Source: Pseudomonas sp. PSKL.D1 (GTDB lineage Bacteria; Pseudomonadota; Gammaproteobacteria; Pseudomonadales; Pseudomonadaceae). From it: a DNA stretch of 64,000 nt. Within the stretch, counting starts at the first letter, position 1, and the number at the start of each line of letters is the position of its first letter. The translations under genes were made by a program, and so were the position numbers. Location of the stretch: contig NZ_CP118607.1 in assembly GCF_028898945.1 (NCBI RefSeq), positions 3,024,001 to 3,088,000 on the forward strand, in the 5' to 3' direction. This document shows positions 1 through 8,839 of the stretch, in pieces. The notes below the pieces were generated by a model. That model saw nothing but the letters and a program-made list of their open reading frames with translations. It was not told the origin of the DNA and did not search any database.

Positions 1-23
1 CCTTTAAATCATAGACTTAAAGG
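1..23. terminator. Possible hairpin terminator at window edge
   Basis: A perfect 7-bp inverted repeat, CCTTTAA (1-7) and TTAAAGG (17-23), has a 9-nt loop. It lies just past the stop codon of the minus-strand YeeE-type gene. It could end that transcript, but it is AT-rich, and its far side is outside the window. Confidence 0.3.
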
Positions 24-42
24 CCTTATTTAAACTACTGGA

Positions 43-1257
43 TTAACAACCGGACAACGCGACGGGGCGGCGCTCACCGGCAAAGAACAACGGCCGCAGG
101 CGCACGCCAATCAGGTTGCCTGTGTAGGCCGCCACCAGCCACAGCCAGCCATGTACGCTGCCCGAGGCAATGCCGCTGAAGTAAGCACCGATGTTGCAGC
201 CATAGGCCAGGCGCGAACCGTAACCCAGCAACAAGCCGCCAATCACGGCCGCAATCAGCGAGGGCAGCGGGATCTTCAGGCTTGGAGCGAAGCGGCCAGC
301 AAGGCCGGCAGCCAGCAACGCCCCGAGCACGATACCGATGTCCATGACCGTGGTGATGTCCTGCCACACCGGCGAAGCGAGCGCTTTGGCATTGGCCGGC
401 ATTTGCCAGAATGCCCAGCTGCCAACGTCCACACCCAAGCCATTCAGGGTTTTGGCGCCCCACAGTGCAAAGGCCGAGGTGATGCCCCACGGGCGCCCGG
501 CAAGGGCCAGCGTGGCATAGTTCAGCAGCGCCAGGGCAATTGCACCCCACAGCAGTGGCCAAGGGCCGCGCAGTAAACGGCGCAGGCCTTGATGTTCACT
601 GCTCACCGGGGCTTCCAGAGCGCCGTGGCGGCGCTTTTCCAGTACCACGGTTGCCCACGCGATCAGCGCGAACACCACCACACTCACCAGCAGCGCAGGC
701 GCTACGCCCCACACCTTGACGATTGAAGTGGCCGGGAACGACGGCAGAGCAAACCACCAGTCAGCATGGTGGGTGGCGGCAACCGAGCCGATGATGAAGA
801 ACAGCAGCGTCACCAGCATCCGCGCGTTGCCACCGCCCACGGTGAACAACGTGCCCGAGGCGCAGCCGCCGCCCAGTTGCATGCCGATGCCAAAGATGAA
901 GGCACCGAACACCACCGACACGCCAGCAGGCGCGACCAGCCCCGTGACCGGGTTGCCGAACAGCGTGCCTGCCGACAGCGCCGGGAAAAACAGCAGCACA
1001 GCCAGGGTCAGCATGACCATCTGCGCGCGCAGGCCGGCACCACGGCGTTCATTGATGAACACCCGCCAGGCAGAGGTGAAGCCGAACGCGGCATGGTAAA
1101 GGGTCAAGCCCAGCGCCGCGCCGACCAGCAGCAACAGCACCTGCTTGAAGCCGGCATTGAGATTGAGAAACCAGGCACCGGCCAACAGCAGGCCCAGCGC
1201 AATGAGAGGCGCGCCGAAACGGCGCGGTTCGGGTGTGGCGGTTGCAGAAAGCCCCAT
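43..1257 (-). CDS. YeeE/YedE family sulfur (thiosulfate) transporter
   Basis: The product is a 404-aa polytopic inner-membrane protein. It has the duplicated YeeE/YedE (DUF395) architecture, with hydrophobic helices along its whole length. Two family signature loops each carry one conserved cysteine: GCASGTL at residues 131-137 (Cys132) and YGCNIGAYFSG at 352-362 (Cys354). In characterised members such loops relay thiosulfate through the membrane, so uptake of an inorganic sulfur species is the likely role. The gene lies 70 nt downstream of the OsmC-YcaO gene on the same strand and could be co-transcribed with it. A TATACT box at 1291-1296 may also give it its own promoter. The Shine-Dalgarno site before the ATG is weak. 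The family is sure; the substrate is inferred. Confidence 0.85.
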   Translation of the reverse strand: MGLSATATPEPRRFGAPLIALGLLLAGAWFLNLNAGFKQVLLLLVGAALGLTLYHAAFGFTSAWRVFINERRGAGLRAQMVMLTLAVLLFFPALSAGTLFGNPVTGLVAPAGVSVVFGAFIFGIGMQLGGGCASGTLFTVGGGNARMLVTLLFFIIGSVAATHHADWWFALPSFPATSIVKVWGVAPALLVSVVVFALIAWATVVLEKRRHGALEAPVSSEHQGLRRLLRGPWPLLWGAIALALLNYATLALAGRPWGITSAFALWGAKTLNGLGVDVGSWAFWQMPANAKALASPVWQDITTVMDIGIVLGALLAAGLAGRFAPSLKIPLPSLIAAVIGGLLLGYGSRLAYGCNIGAYFSGIASGSVHGWLWLVAAYTGNLIGVRLRPLFFAGERRPVALSGC

Positions 1258-1290
1258 GGGAATACTCGGATTACAGTAAAACGGGCGGCG

Positions 1291-1296
1291 AGTATA
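1291..1296 (-). promoter_or_regulatory. Candidate -10 box for the YeeE-type gene
   Basis: The minus strand reads TATACT here, about 34 nt upstream of the YeeE-type ATG. The hexamer 17 nt further upstream is only a weak -35 match, so this is tentative. Confidence 0.25.
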
Positions 1297-1327
1297 ACCC
1301 CATGGGCAAAATGATGTTGCGCAGCGG

Positions 1328-3517
1328 TCAGGAAGCGGCTTTGGCCCGCGCCGCGTGCAGCTTCTTGTAGCTCTCGATCAAGCGCAGGTGGCGGTCCAGC
1401 CCTTCGAGCTTCAGGCTGGTCGGGGTCAGGCCATGGAAGCGCACGCTGCCGTCGACCGAACCCAGCACTGCATCCATGCGCGGGTTGCCAAACATGCGGC
1501 GGAAGTTGGCCTCGTAGTCGGCCATGTCCAGCTCATCGTCCAGCTGCACCTCCAGCACCACGTTCAGCGCCTGGTAGAACAGGCCACGGTCCACGGTGTT
1601 GTCGTTGAACTGCAGGAATGCTTCAACCAGCTCCTTGGCATCCTCGAAGCGCTTCAGCGCCAGGCATATCAGCAGTTTCAGCTCAAGAATGGTCAGTTGG
1701 CCCCACACCGTGTTGTCATCGAACTCCACACCGATCAACGTGGTGATGGTGGTGTAATCGTCCACCTCGCAGTTGTCCAGGCGCTTGAGCAATGCGCGCA
1801 GGCCACGGTTTTCCAGGCTGTGCAGGTTGAGGATGTCGGCGCGGAAGGCCAGTGCGCGGTTGGTGTTGTCCCAAATCAGGTCTTCGACCGGGTAGATCTC
1901 GGAATACCCTGGCACCAGGATGCGGCACGCGGTGGCGCCCAGGTCGTCGTACACGGCCATGTACACTTCCTTGCCCATCGCCTCGAGGATGCCGAACAAG
2001 GTGGCGGCCTCCTGGGCGTTGGAGTCTTCGCCGTGGCCGGAGAAGTCCCATTCGACAAACTCGAAGTCGGCCTTGGCACTGAAGAAGCGCCACGACACCA
2101 CGCCGCTGGAGTCGATGAAGTGCTCCACGAAGTTGTTCGGCTCGGTCAGCGCGTGGCTTTCGAAGGTGGGCTGCGGCAGGTCGTTGAGGCCTTCGAAACT
2201 GCGGCCCTGCAGCAGTTCGGTAAGGCTGCGCTCCAGCGCCACTTCAAAGCTCGGGTGCGCGCCGAACGAGGCAAACACGCCGCCGGTGCGCGGGTTCATC
2301 AGGGTCACGCACATCACCGGGAACTCGCCGCCCAGCGACGCGTCCTTGACCAGCACCGGGAAGCCCTGCTCCTCCAGGCCCTGAATACCGGCAACAATGC
2401 CTGGGTACTTGGCCAGCACCTCTTGCGGCACATCCGGCAGGCACAGCTCGCCTTCCAGGATTTCACGCTTGACCGCCCGCTCGAAGATTTCCGACAGGCA
2501 CTGCACCTGGGCCTCGGCCAAGGTGTTGCCGGCGCTCATGCCGTTGCTCAGGAACAGGTTTTCGATCAGGTTGGACGGGAAGTACACCACCTGCTCGTCC
2601 GACTGGCGCACGAACGGCAGCGAAACGATACCCCGCTCGGTGTTGCCCGAGTTGGTGTCGTACAGGTGCGAGCCGCGCAGCTCGCCGTCGGGGTTGTAGA
2701 TTTCCAGGCAGTAGGCGTCGAGTATTTCCTGTGGGAGTGCGTCTTTCACGCCCGGCTTGAACCATTGCTCGTTCGGGTAGTGCACGAACGGCGCGTTGGC
2801 GATGTCTTCGCCCCAGAACTGGTCGTTGTAGAAGAAGTTGCAGTTAAGGCGCTCGATGAACTCGCCCAGCGCCGAGGCCAGCGCGGCTTCCTTGGTGGAA
2901 CCCTTGCCGTTGGTAAAGCACATCGGCGACTGGGCATCGCGCACGTGCAGCGACCACACGTTCGGCACGATGTTGCGCCACGAGGCGATCTCGATCTTCA
3001 TGCCAAGGCCGGCCAGGATGGCGGACATGTTGGCGATGGTCTGCTCCAGCGGCAGGTCCTTGCCGGGGATGTAGGTGGTGGTTTCGGCCACCGGCATCAA
3101 CAGGCCCAGGGCATCGGCGTCGAGGTTGTCGACTTCTTCGATGATGAACTCCGGGCCGGTCTGTACCACCTTCTTGACCGTGCAGCGGTCGATGGAACGC
3201 AGGATGCCCTGGCGGTCCTTCTCGGAAATGTCCTCGGGCAGCTCGACCTGGATCTTGAAGATCTGGTTGTAGCGGTTTTCCGGGTCGACGATGTTGTTCT
3301 GCGACAGGCGGATGTTTTCCGTAGGGATGTCGCGCGTCTGGCAGTACAGTTTGACGAAATAAGCCGCGCACAGGGCCGACGAGGCCAGGAAATAGTCGAA
3401 CGGCCCTGGCGCCGAGCCATCGCCCTTGTAGCGGATCGGCTGGTCGGCGATCACCGTGAAGTCGTCGAACTTGGCTTCAAGGCGCAGGTTGTCGAGGAAG
3501 TTGACTTTGATTTCCAT
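1328..3517 (-). CDS. OsmC-YcaO fusion protein (YcaO-type cyclodehydratase-like)
   Basis: This 729-aa protein joins an OsmC domain (about residues 1-135) to a full YcaO domain. The OsmC part has its two reactive-type cysteines, Cys50 in SALCAAY and Cys112 in RCTVKK. The YcaO part starts near YIPGKD (149) and matches E. coli YcaO closely. The ATP-binding glutamate pairs are present: E219/E222 in GEFIER and E343/E346 in SEIFER. E. coli YcaO (586 aa, no OsmC part) is linked to RimO-dependent methylthiolation of ribosomal protein S12, and YcaO domains activate amide carbonyls with ATP. The reading frame stays open to 3715, but the extra 66 residues are mostly translated REP sequence. I therefore start at the ATG beginning MEIKVNF, which opens the OsmC fold. 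It is divergent from rlhA. The exact substrate is unknown. Confidence 0.88.
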   Translation of the reverse strand: MEIKVNFLDNLRLEAKFDDFTVIADQPIRYKGDGSAPGPFDYFLASSALCAAYFVKLYCQTRDIPTENIRLSQNNIVDPENRYNQIFKIQVELPEDISEKDRQGILRSIDRCTVKKVVQTGPEFIIEEVDNLDADALGLLMPVAETTTYIPGKDLPLEQTIANMSAILAGLGMKIEIASWRNIVPNVWSLHVRDAQSPMCFTNGKGSTKEAALASALGEFIERLNCNFFYNDQFWGEDIANAPFVHYPNEQWFKPGVKDALPQEILDAYCLEIYNPDGELRGSHLYDTNSGNTERGIVSLPFVRQSDEQVVYFPSNLIENLFLSNGMSAGNTLAEAQVQCLSEIFERAVKREILEGELCLPDVPQEVLAKYPGIVAGIQGLEEQGFPVLVKDASLGGEFPVMCVTLMNPRTGGVFASFGAHPSFEVALERSLTELLQGRSFEGLNDLPQPTFESHALTEPNNFVEHFIDSSGVVSWRFFSAKADFEFVEWDFSGHGEDSNAQEAATLFGILEAMGKEVYMAVYDDLGATACRILVPGYSEIYPVEDLIWDNTNRALAFRADILNLHSLENRGLRALLKRLDNCEVDDYTTITTLIGVEFDDNTVWGQLTILELKLLICLALKRFEDAKELVEAFLQFNDNTVDRGLFYQALNVVLEVQLDDELDMADYEANFRRMFGNPRMDAVLGSVDGSVRFHGLTPTSLKLEGLDRHLRLIESYKKLHAARAKAAS

Positions 3518-3607
3518 GCGGGATTTACCGTGATTTAAGCGTGCGAAACGAGAATGGGCGGCATTATCCGGGTTTTCACCCCGGAAGTCCTGTTTACCTG
3601 TGCGGGG

Positions 3608-3665
3608 GCGCCGCTCGCGCGGCGCATCGCGGCGGTCCGACGTCTCGGTAAATCCGCTCCTACAG
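3608..3665. repeat. REP element, compound-hairpin subclass (copy 1)
   Basis: A 7-bp hairpin, GCGCCGC/GCGGCGC (3608-3625), runs into a 42-nt REP core (3624-3665). In the core, an outer GCGG/CCGC stem encloses an inner CCGA/TCGG hairpin. The core recurs at 16392-16433 and 18224-18265. It lies between the divergent YcaO and rlhA genes. Confidence 0.85.
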
Positions 3666-3693
3666 GGTGGGAGCAACTGTCTGATAGTGCCCA

Positions 3694-3724
3694 TTGGCGA
3701 GACAGGCCATTTCACCGTTACAAT
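3694..3724 (+). promoter_or_regulatory. Candidate rlhA promoter
   Basis: TTGGCG (3694-3699) and TACAAT (3719-3724) resemble sigma-70 -35 and -10 boxes. The 19-nt spacing is longer than ideal. The -10 ends 35 nt before the rlhA ATG. Confidence 0.3.
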
Positions 3725-3759
3725 GCCGCCCTACCGTGACAGCCCGAACCTATAACGAC

Positions 3760-5760
3760 ATGTCCCTTCCAAAGAACCACCTGGAACTGCTCAGCCCTGC
3801 CCGTGACGTGAGCATCGCCCGTGAGGCGATCCTGCACGGCGCTGACGCCATCTACATTGGCGGCCCGAGCTTCGGCGCGCGCCACAACGCCTGCAACGAG
3901 GTCGGCGAAATCGCCGAACTGGTCGAATTCGCCCGCCGCTACCACGCGCGCGTGTTCACCACCATCAACACCATCCTGCACGACAACGAGCTGGAGCCAG
4001 CGCGCAAGCTGATCCACCAGCTCTACGACGCCGGTGTGGACGCGCTGATCGTGCAGGACCTGGGGGTGATGGAGCTGGACATCCCGCCCATCGAGCTGCA
4101 CGCAAGCACCCAGACCGACATCCGTACCCTGGAGCGGGCCAAGTTCCTCGACCAGGCCGGCTTCTCGCAGCTGGTGCTGGCCCGTGAGCTGAACCTGCAG
4201 CAAATCCGCGCCATCGCCGCCGAAACCGACGCCGCCATCGAATTTTTCATCCATGGCGCGCTGTGCGTGGCATTCTCTGGCCAGTGCAACATTTCCCATG
4301 CCCAGACCGGGCGCAGCGCCAACCGTGGCGACTGCTCCCAGGCCTGCCGGCTGCCGTACACGCTCAAGGACGACCAGGGCCGTGTGGTGGCGTTCGAGAA
4401 GCACTTGTTGTCGATGAAAGACAACAACCAGACCGCCAACCTGGCCGACCTCGTCGATGCCGGCGTGCGCTCGTTCAAGATCGAGGGCCGCTACAAGGAT
4501 GTGGGCTATGTGAAAAACATTACCGCCCACTACCGCAAAGAGCTGGATGCCATCCTGGAAGGCCGCCCGGAGCTGGCCCGTGCCTCCAGCGGCCGCACCG
4601 AGCACTTCTTCGTGCCCGACCCGGACAAAACCTTCCACCGAGGCAGCACCGACTACTTCGTCACCGACCGCAAGGTGGACATCGGCGCCTTCGACTCGCC
4701 TACCTTCACCGGTTTGCCGGTGGGCGTAGTGGAAAAGGTCGGCAAGCGCGACATGCAGGTGGTTACCGAGGTACCGCTGACCAACGGTGACGGCCTGAAC
4801 GTGCTGGTCAAGCGTGAGGTGGTGGGCTTCCGTGCCAACATTGCAGAACCGCGTGGCGAGTTCGAGGAAGACGGCCAGAAGCGCTACCGTTACCGGGTCG
4901 AGCCCAACGAGATGCCTGAAGGCCTGCACAAGCTGCGCCCGAACCACCCGCTGTCGCGCAACCTGGACCACAACTGGCAGCAGGCCCTGCAACGCACCTC
5001 GGCCGAGCGCCGGGTGGGCGTTGAATGGCACGCCGTGCTGCGTGAGCAGCGCCTGATGCTGACGGCCAGCAGTGAAGAAGGCGTGAGCGTCCAAGTGGCG
5101 CTGGACGGCCCGTTCGGCCCGGCCAACAAGCCACAGCAGGCGCTGGACCAGTTGCACGACCTGCTCGGCCAGCTGGGTACCACGATGTACCACGCCAATG
5201 CCATCGAGCTGGATGCACCGCAGGCGTTCTTCATCCCCAACTCGCAGCTCAAGGCCCTGCGCCGCGAAGCCATCGAGGCGCTGACCGCCGCACGCATCAA
5301 GGCCCACCCGCGTGGCGCGCGCAAGGCAGAGACCACGCCGCCGCCGGTGTACCCCGAGTCGCACCTGTCGTTTTTGGCCAACGTGTACAACCAGAAGGCC
5401 CGTGACTTCTACCACCGCCATGGTGTGCAGTTGATCGACGCGGCCTACGAGGCCCACGAAGAGCACGGCGAAGTGCCGGTGATGATCACCAAGCACTGCC
5501 TGCGGTTCTCGTTCAACCTGTGCCCGAAACAGGCCAAGGGAGTGACCGGCGTGCGTACCAAGGTGGCGCCGATGCAGCTGATTCAGGGCGATGAAGTGCT
5601 GACCCTGAAGTTCGACTGCAAGCCGTGCGAGATGCATGTGGTGGGCAAGATGAAGAGCCACATCATTGACTTGCCGACGCCGGGGAGTGCGGTGGCACAG
5701 GTGGTGGGGCATATCAGCCCTGAGGATTTGCTGAAGACCATTCCTCGCGCGCCGCATTGA
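3760..5760 (+). CDS. rlhA: 23S rRNA 5-hydroxycytidine C2501 synthase, U32 family
   Basis: This 666-aa protein is a near full-length match to E. coli RlhA (YdcP, 653 aa), the U32 peptidase-family enzyme that hydroxylates C2501 of 23S rRNA using prephenate-dependent chemistry. It begins with the U32 signature (LELLSPARD, HGADAIYIGG). The four cysteines of the Fe-S site are at 169, 176, 192 and 196, within the block running from HGALCVAFSGQC to CSQACRLPY. The C-terminal part (KHCLRF...CPKQ...FDCKPCEMH) also matches. The start is the ATG of MSLPKNHLELL. An upstream in-frame start would add only 22 unrelated residues. It is monocistronic, with a perfect dyad after its stop. RlhA is favoured over the shorter tRNA hydroxylase TrhP (about 450 aa) because of length and C-terminal identity. 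Confidence 0.93.
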   Translation: MSLPKNHLELLSPARDVSIAREAILHGADAIYIGGPSFGARHNACNEVGEIAELVEFARRYHARVFTTINTILHDNELEPARKLIHQLYDAGVDALIVQDLGVMELDIPPIELHASTQTDIRTLERAKFLDQAGFSQLVLARELNLQQIRAIAAETDAAIEFFIHGALCVAFSGQCNISHAQTGRSANRGDCSQACRLPYTLKDDQGRVVAFEKHLLSMKDNNQTANLADLVDAGVRSFKIEGRYKDVGYVKNITAHYRKELDAILEGRPELARASSGRTEHFFVPDPDKTFHRGSTDYFVTDRKVDIGAFDSPTFTGLPVGVVEKVGKRDMQVVTEVPLTNGDGLNVLVKREVVGFRANIAEPRGEFEEDGQKRYRYRVEPNEMPEGLHKLRPNHPLSRNLDHNWQQALQRTSAERRVGVEWHAVLREQRLMLTASSEEGVSVQVALDGPFGPANKPQQALDQLHDLLGQLGTTMYHANAIELDAPQAFFIPNSQLKALRREAIEALTAARIKAHPRGARKAETTPPPVYPESHLSFLANVYNQKARDFYHRHGVQLIDAAYEAHEEHGEVPVMITKHCLRFSFNLCPKQAKGVTGVRTKVAPMQLIQGDEVLTLKFDCKPCEMHVVGKMKSHIIDLPTPGSAVAQVVGHISPEDLLKTIPRAPH

Positions 5761-5780
5761 GGGCCGGGGGCTGCTGCGCA

Positions 5781-5856
5781 GCCCTTTCGCGACACAAGGC
5801 CGCTCCCACAGAGTAATGCGATCTCCTGTGGGAGCGGCCTTGTGTCGCGAAAGGGC
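5781..5856. terminator. Perfect 31-bp inverted repeat between convergent genes (REP pair)
   Basis: Arms 5781-5811 and 5826-5856 are exact reverse complements with a 14-nt loop. They carry the REP-type core GGGAGCGGCC plus a TGTGTCGCGA stretch. The repeat sits between the rlhA stop (5760) and the convergent aminotransferase stop (5885), so it probably ends transcription from both sides. Confidence 0.75.
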
Positions 5857-5884
5857 CGCAACGCGGCCCCGGCAATCTCAACCC

Positions 5885-7267
5885 TTACAACAACCCCAAC
5901 CCACGTGCGGTACGATCCACCGCAATGCGCGTCTTCTCCACCAGCTCATCCAGCTCCGCATGCCCGGCCACCAGCGCCGGCGCCATGATCATCCGCCCCA
6001 GCGTCGAGCGAATGATCACCCCCTCTTCGAACCCATAAGTACGGCACTGCCACGCCAGGTCGTTCTCGTTGGCATAACGCTTGCGGCTGCCCTTGTCCTC
6101 CACGAACTGCAACGCCGCCACCAACCCCGCGCCTTGCACCTGGCCAATCAACGGGTGGTTGGCAAACACCTCGCGCAGTATGCGCTGCAGGTACGGCCCG
6201 GTGTCGTCTTTGACCCGGCTCACAATGCCCTCGTCACGCAGCGCCTTGAGGTTGGCAATGGCCACCGCCGCCGCCACCGGGTGGCCGGAATAGGTCAGGC
6301 CGTGGGCAAACACGCCGCCCCGCTCCACCAGCGCTTCGGCGATGCGCTTGCTCAGCACCAGGCCGCCCATGGGCACGTAGCCCGAGGTCAGGCCCTTGGC
6401 GATGGACAGGGTGTCGGGCTCGAAGCCGAAGTATTCGTGGGCAAACCATTCACCGGTACGGCCAAAGCCGCCAATCACCTCGTCGGCGCACAGCAGCACG
6501 TCGTACTGGCGGCAGATGCGCTGGATTTCCGGCCAGTAGCTTTCCGGCGGGAAGATCATGCCGCCCGCGCCCTGGAACGGTTCGGCGATGAAACCGGCGA
6601 CGTTTTCGGCACCCAGTTCGAGAATTTTCTCTTCCAGTTGCAGGGCGCAGCGGCGGCCGAATTCAGCCGGGGTCAAGTCGCCGCCTTCGGCGAACCAGTA
6701 CGGCTCGTCAATGTGCGCCACGTCCGGGATCATGCCGCCCATTTCGTGCATGAACTTCATGCCGCCCAGCGCCGTGGCCGCCAGGGTCGAGCCGTGGTAA
6801 CCGTTCCAGCGGCCGATCATGACCTTTTTGCTCGGCTGGCCGACCACCTGCCAGTACTTGCGCACCGTGCGAATCAGCACCTCGTTGGCCTCGGACCCGG
6901 AGTTGGTGTAGATCGCGTGGCTGTAGTGGCCCGGCAGCAGGCTGAACAGCAGCTCGGACAGCTCGATCACCGCCGGGTGGGTGGTGTGGAAGAACATGTT
7001 GTAGTAGGCCAGCTGGTCCATCTGCGCGGCGGCGGCGGCGGTCAGGTCTTTGCGGCCGTAACCGAGCTGGGTGCACCACAGGCCAGACATGCCGTCCAGG
7101 TAGCGGTTGCCGTCGTTGTCCCACAGGTACAGGCCTTCGCCACGGGTGATCACGCGCGGGCCTTCGGCGTTCAGGGCCTTTTGGTCAAGGAAGGCATGGA
7201 TGTGGTAGGCCGCGTCGCTGGCCTGGTAGTCGCGGGTGTCGCGTTGCGGCTTGAAGGGTGCGTTCAT
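5885..7267 (-). CDS. Class III PLP aminotransferase (polyamine/omega-amino acid type)
   Basis: The 460-aa protein is a fold-type I class III aminotransferase. SGSEA (123-127) binds the PLP phosphate, ADEV (261-264, Asp262) contacts the pyridine nitrogen, and IAKGLTSG places the Schiff-base lysine at 291. Overall it resembles SpuC-type putrescine:pyruvate and omega-amino acid:pyruvate aminotransferases. It probably moves a terminal amino group to pyruvate and leaves an aldehyde for the dehydrogenase encoded 16 nt upstream. The ATG of MNAPFKP is chosen because GAGGAG lies just before it; the open frame continues 46 codons upstream with no family similarity. The exact amine substrate cannot be read from sequence. 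Confidence 0.88.
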   Translation of the reverse strand: MNAPFKPQRDTRDYQASDAAYHIHAFLDQKALNAEGPRVITRGEGLYLWDNDGNRYLDGMSGLWCTQLGYGRKDLTAAAAAQMDQLAYYNMFFHTTHPAVIELSELLFSLLPGHYSHAIYTNSGSEANEVLIRTVRKYWQVVGQPSKKVMIGRWNGYHGSTLAATALGGMKFMHEMGGMIPDVAHIDEPYWFAEGGDLTPAEFGRRCALQLEEKILELGAENVAGFIAEPFQGAGGMIFPPESYWPEIQRICRQYDVLLCADEVIGGFGRTGEWFAHEYFGFEPDTLSIAKGLTSGYVPMGGLVLSKRIAEALVERGGVFAHGLTYSGHPVAAAVAIANLKALRDEGIVSRVKDDTGPYLQRILREVFANHPLIGQVQGAGLVAALQFVEDKGSRKRYANENDLAWQCRTYGFEEGVIIRSTLGRMIMAPALVAGHAELDELVEKTRIAVDRTARGLGLL

Positions 7268-7283
7268 GGGTGTTCTCCTCAGG

Positions 7284-8774
7284 TCAGCGCAGCTGGAACC
7301 AGGTGGTTTTGAGTTGGGTGTACTTGTCGAACGAATGCAGCGACAGGTCGCGGCCAAAGCCGGACTGGCGGCCACCGCCAAACGGTACGGCCACGTCCAG
7401 GGCATCGACGGTGTTGACCGACACAGTGCCAGCCTTCAGGCCACGGGCCACCCGGTGGGCACGGTTGAGGTCGTCACTCCACACCGAGGCGGCCAGGCCG
7501 TAGACGCTGTCGTTGGCCAGGCGCAGGGCCTGCTCTTCATCGTCGAAGGCGGTGATGGCCAGCACCGGGCCGAAGATTTCCTCGCGGGCCACGGCCATGC
7601 CCGGGTGCACGTCGGCGAACACGGTGGGCGCGATGAAGTTGTTCGAGCCGTTGAAGCTCAGGCGCTGGCCGCCGCACAGCAATCGGGCGCCCTCCCCCTG
7701 CGCCTGCTCGATGGCGGCCATGACGCGTGCGCTCTGGGCACTGTCGACGATGGCGCCGGCGCGGCTGGCCGGGTCCAGCGGGTCGCCGGGCAGCCACTCG
7801 CGCGCTTTGGCCAGCAGCCGCTCGACGAACTCATCGTGGATCGAGCGCTGTACATAAAGGCGCGAGTTGGCCGAGCAGACTTCGCCCTGGTTGAAGAAGA
7901 TGCCAAAGGCGGCTTTCTCGGCGGCCAGGTCCAGGTCGTGGCAGTCGTCGAACACCAGGTTCGGGCTTTTGCCACCGCATTCCAGCCACACCTGCTTGAG
8001 GTTGGACTGGGCCGAGTACTGCATGAAGTACTTGCCCACCTGGGTGGAGCCGGTGAACACCAGGCAGTCCACATCCGGGTGCAGGCCCAGCGCGCGGCCG
8101 GCGCTTTCGCCCAGCCCCGGCACCACGTTCAGCACACCTTCGGGCACGCCGGCCTCAAGCGCCAGTTCTGCCAGGCGCAGAGCCGAGAATGGCGATTGCT
8201 CGGCGGGCTTGAGCACCACGCTGTTGCCGGCAGCCAGTGCCGGGGCGACTTTCCAGGCGGCCATGTCCAGCGGGAAGTTCCACGGCACCACGGCGCCGAC
8301 CACGCCCAGTGCTTCGCGGGTGACCGTGGCCAAGGCGTTGGCGGCCGTGGGCGCCACCTCACCGTAGACCTTGTCGAGCGCTTCGCCATACCAGGCAAAC
8401 ACGTTGGCGGCGCCGGGCACATCAATGGTGTAGGCGTCCATGACCGGCTTGCCCATGTTCAGCGAGTCGAGCAGTGCCAGTTCTTCACGGTTGGCCAGAA
8501 TCAGCTCGGCCAGGCGCAGCAGCACACGCTTGCGGGCAGACGGCGCCATGCGCGCCCACGGCCCTTGTTCGAACGCACGGCGGGCCGAGCGCACGGCCTG
8601 GCCGACTTCCAGGTCACCGCAGGCCGCGACCTTGGCCAGCAATTGCTGGGTGGCCGGGTTGATGGCGTCGAACGTGACGCCGCCCTGCGCCGCCAGCGGG
8701 CGGCCGTCGATCAATGCCGTGGTGATGAAGCTTTGCCGTGCAGCACGCTGCTGCCAGTCCTGTTTTGTATGCAC
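7284..8774 (-). CDS. NAD(P)+-dependent aldehyde dehydrogenase
   Basis: This 496-aa protein is a standard ALDH-superfamily enzyme. PWNFPLD (164-170) and TGSTQVGK (241-248) form the cofactor-binding region. LECGGKSPN holds the general-base glutamate at 265, and GEVCSANS holds the nucleophilic cysteine at 300. It resembles gamma-glutamyl-gamma-aminobutyraldehyde and betaine-type dehydrogenases. The start is a GTG (MHTKQDW): a strong AAGGGAG stands six bases upstream, whereas the GTG 21 bases earlier lacks one. With the aminotransferase downstream it forms an amine-to-carboxylate unit, preceded on the same strand by a LuxR-type regulator. The substrate is inferred from context only. Confidence 0.9.
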   Translation of the reverse strand: MHTKQDWQQRAARQSFITTALIDGRPLAAQGGVTFDAINPATQQLLAKVAACGDLEVGQAVRSARRAFEQGPWARMAPSARKRVLLRLAELILANREELALLDSLNMGKPVMDAYTIDVPGAANVFAWYGEALDKVYGEVAPTAANALATVTREALGVVGAVVPWNFPLDMAAWKVAPALAAGNSVVLKPAEQSPFSALRLAELALEAGVPEGVLNVVPGLGESAGRALGLHPDVDCLVFTGSTQVGKYFMQYSAQSNLKQVWLECGGKSPNLVFDDCHDLDLAAEKAAFGIFFNQGEVCSANSRLYVQRSIHDEFVERLLAKAREWLPGDPLDPASRAGAIVDSAQSARVMAAIEQAQGEGARLLCGGQRLSFNGSNNFIAPTVFADVHPGMAVAREEIFGPVLAITAFDDEEQALRLANDSVYGLAASVWSDDLNRAHRVARGLKAGTVSVNTVDALDVAVPFGGGRQSGFGRDLSLHSFDKYTQLKTTWFQLR

Positions 8775-8780
8775 GCAGGT

Positions 8781-8787
8781 CTCCCTT
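8781..8787 (-). promoter_or_regulatory. Ribosome binding site fixing the ALDH GTG start
   Basis: The minus strand reads AAGGGAG with a 6-nt spacer to the GTG at 8774. This favours the internal GTG over the upstream in-frame GTG at 8795. Confidence 0.7.
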
Positions 8788-8839
8788 GCGGCCACGCCGG
8801 TGGCCGCTTGTTGTTCGTATTGAGGTGGTGCGCCGGGGG

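Noticed and set aside
3518..3715. N-terminal extension of the OsmC-YcaO protein
   Set aside because: The extra 66 codons run through a REP element and the promoter region, and the OsmC fold begins at MEIKVNF.
3718..5757. 679-codon open frame antisense to rlhA
   Set aside because: It mirrors rlhA exactly, has a His/Val/Gln-rich composition typical of antisense frames in GC-rich DNA, and shows no family motif.
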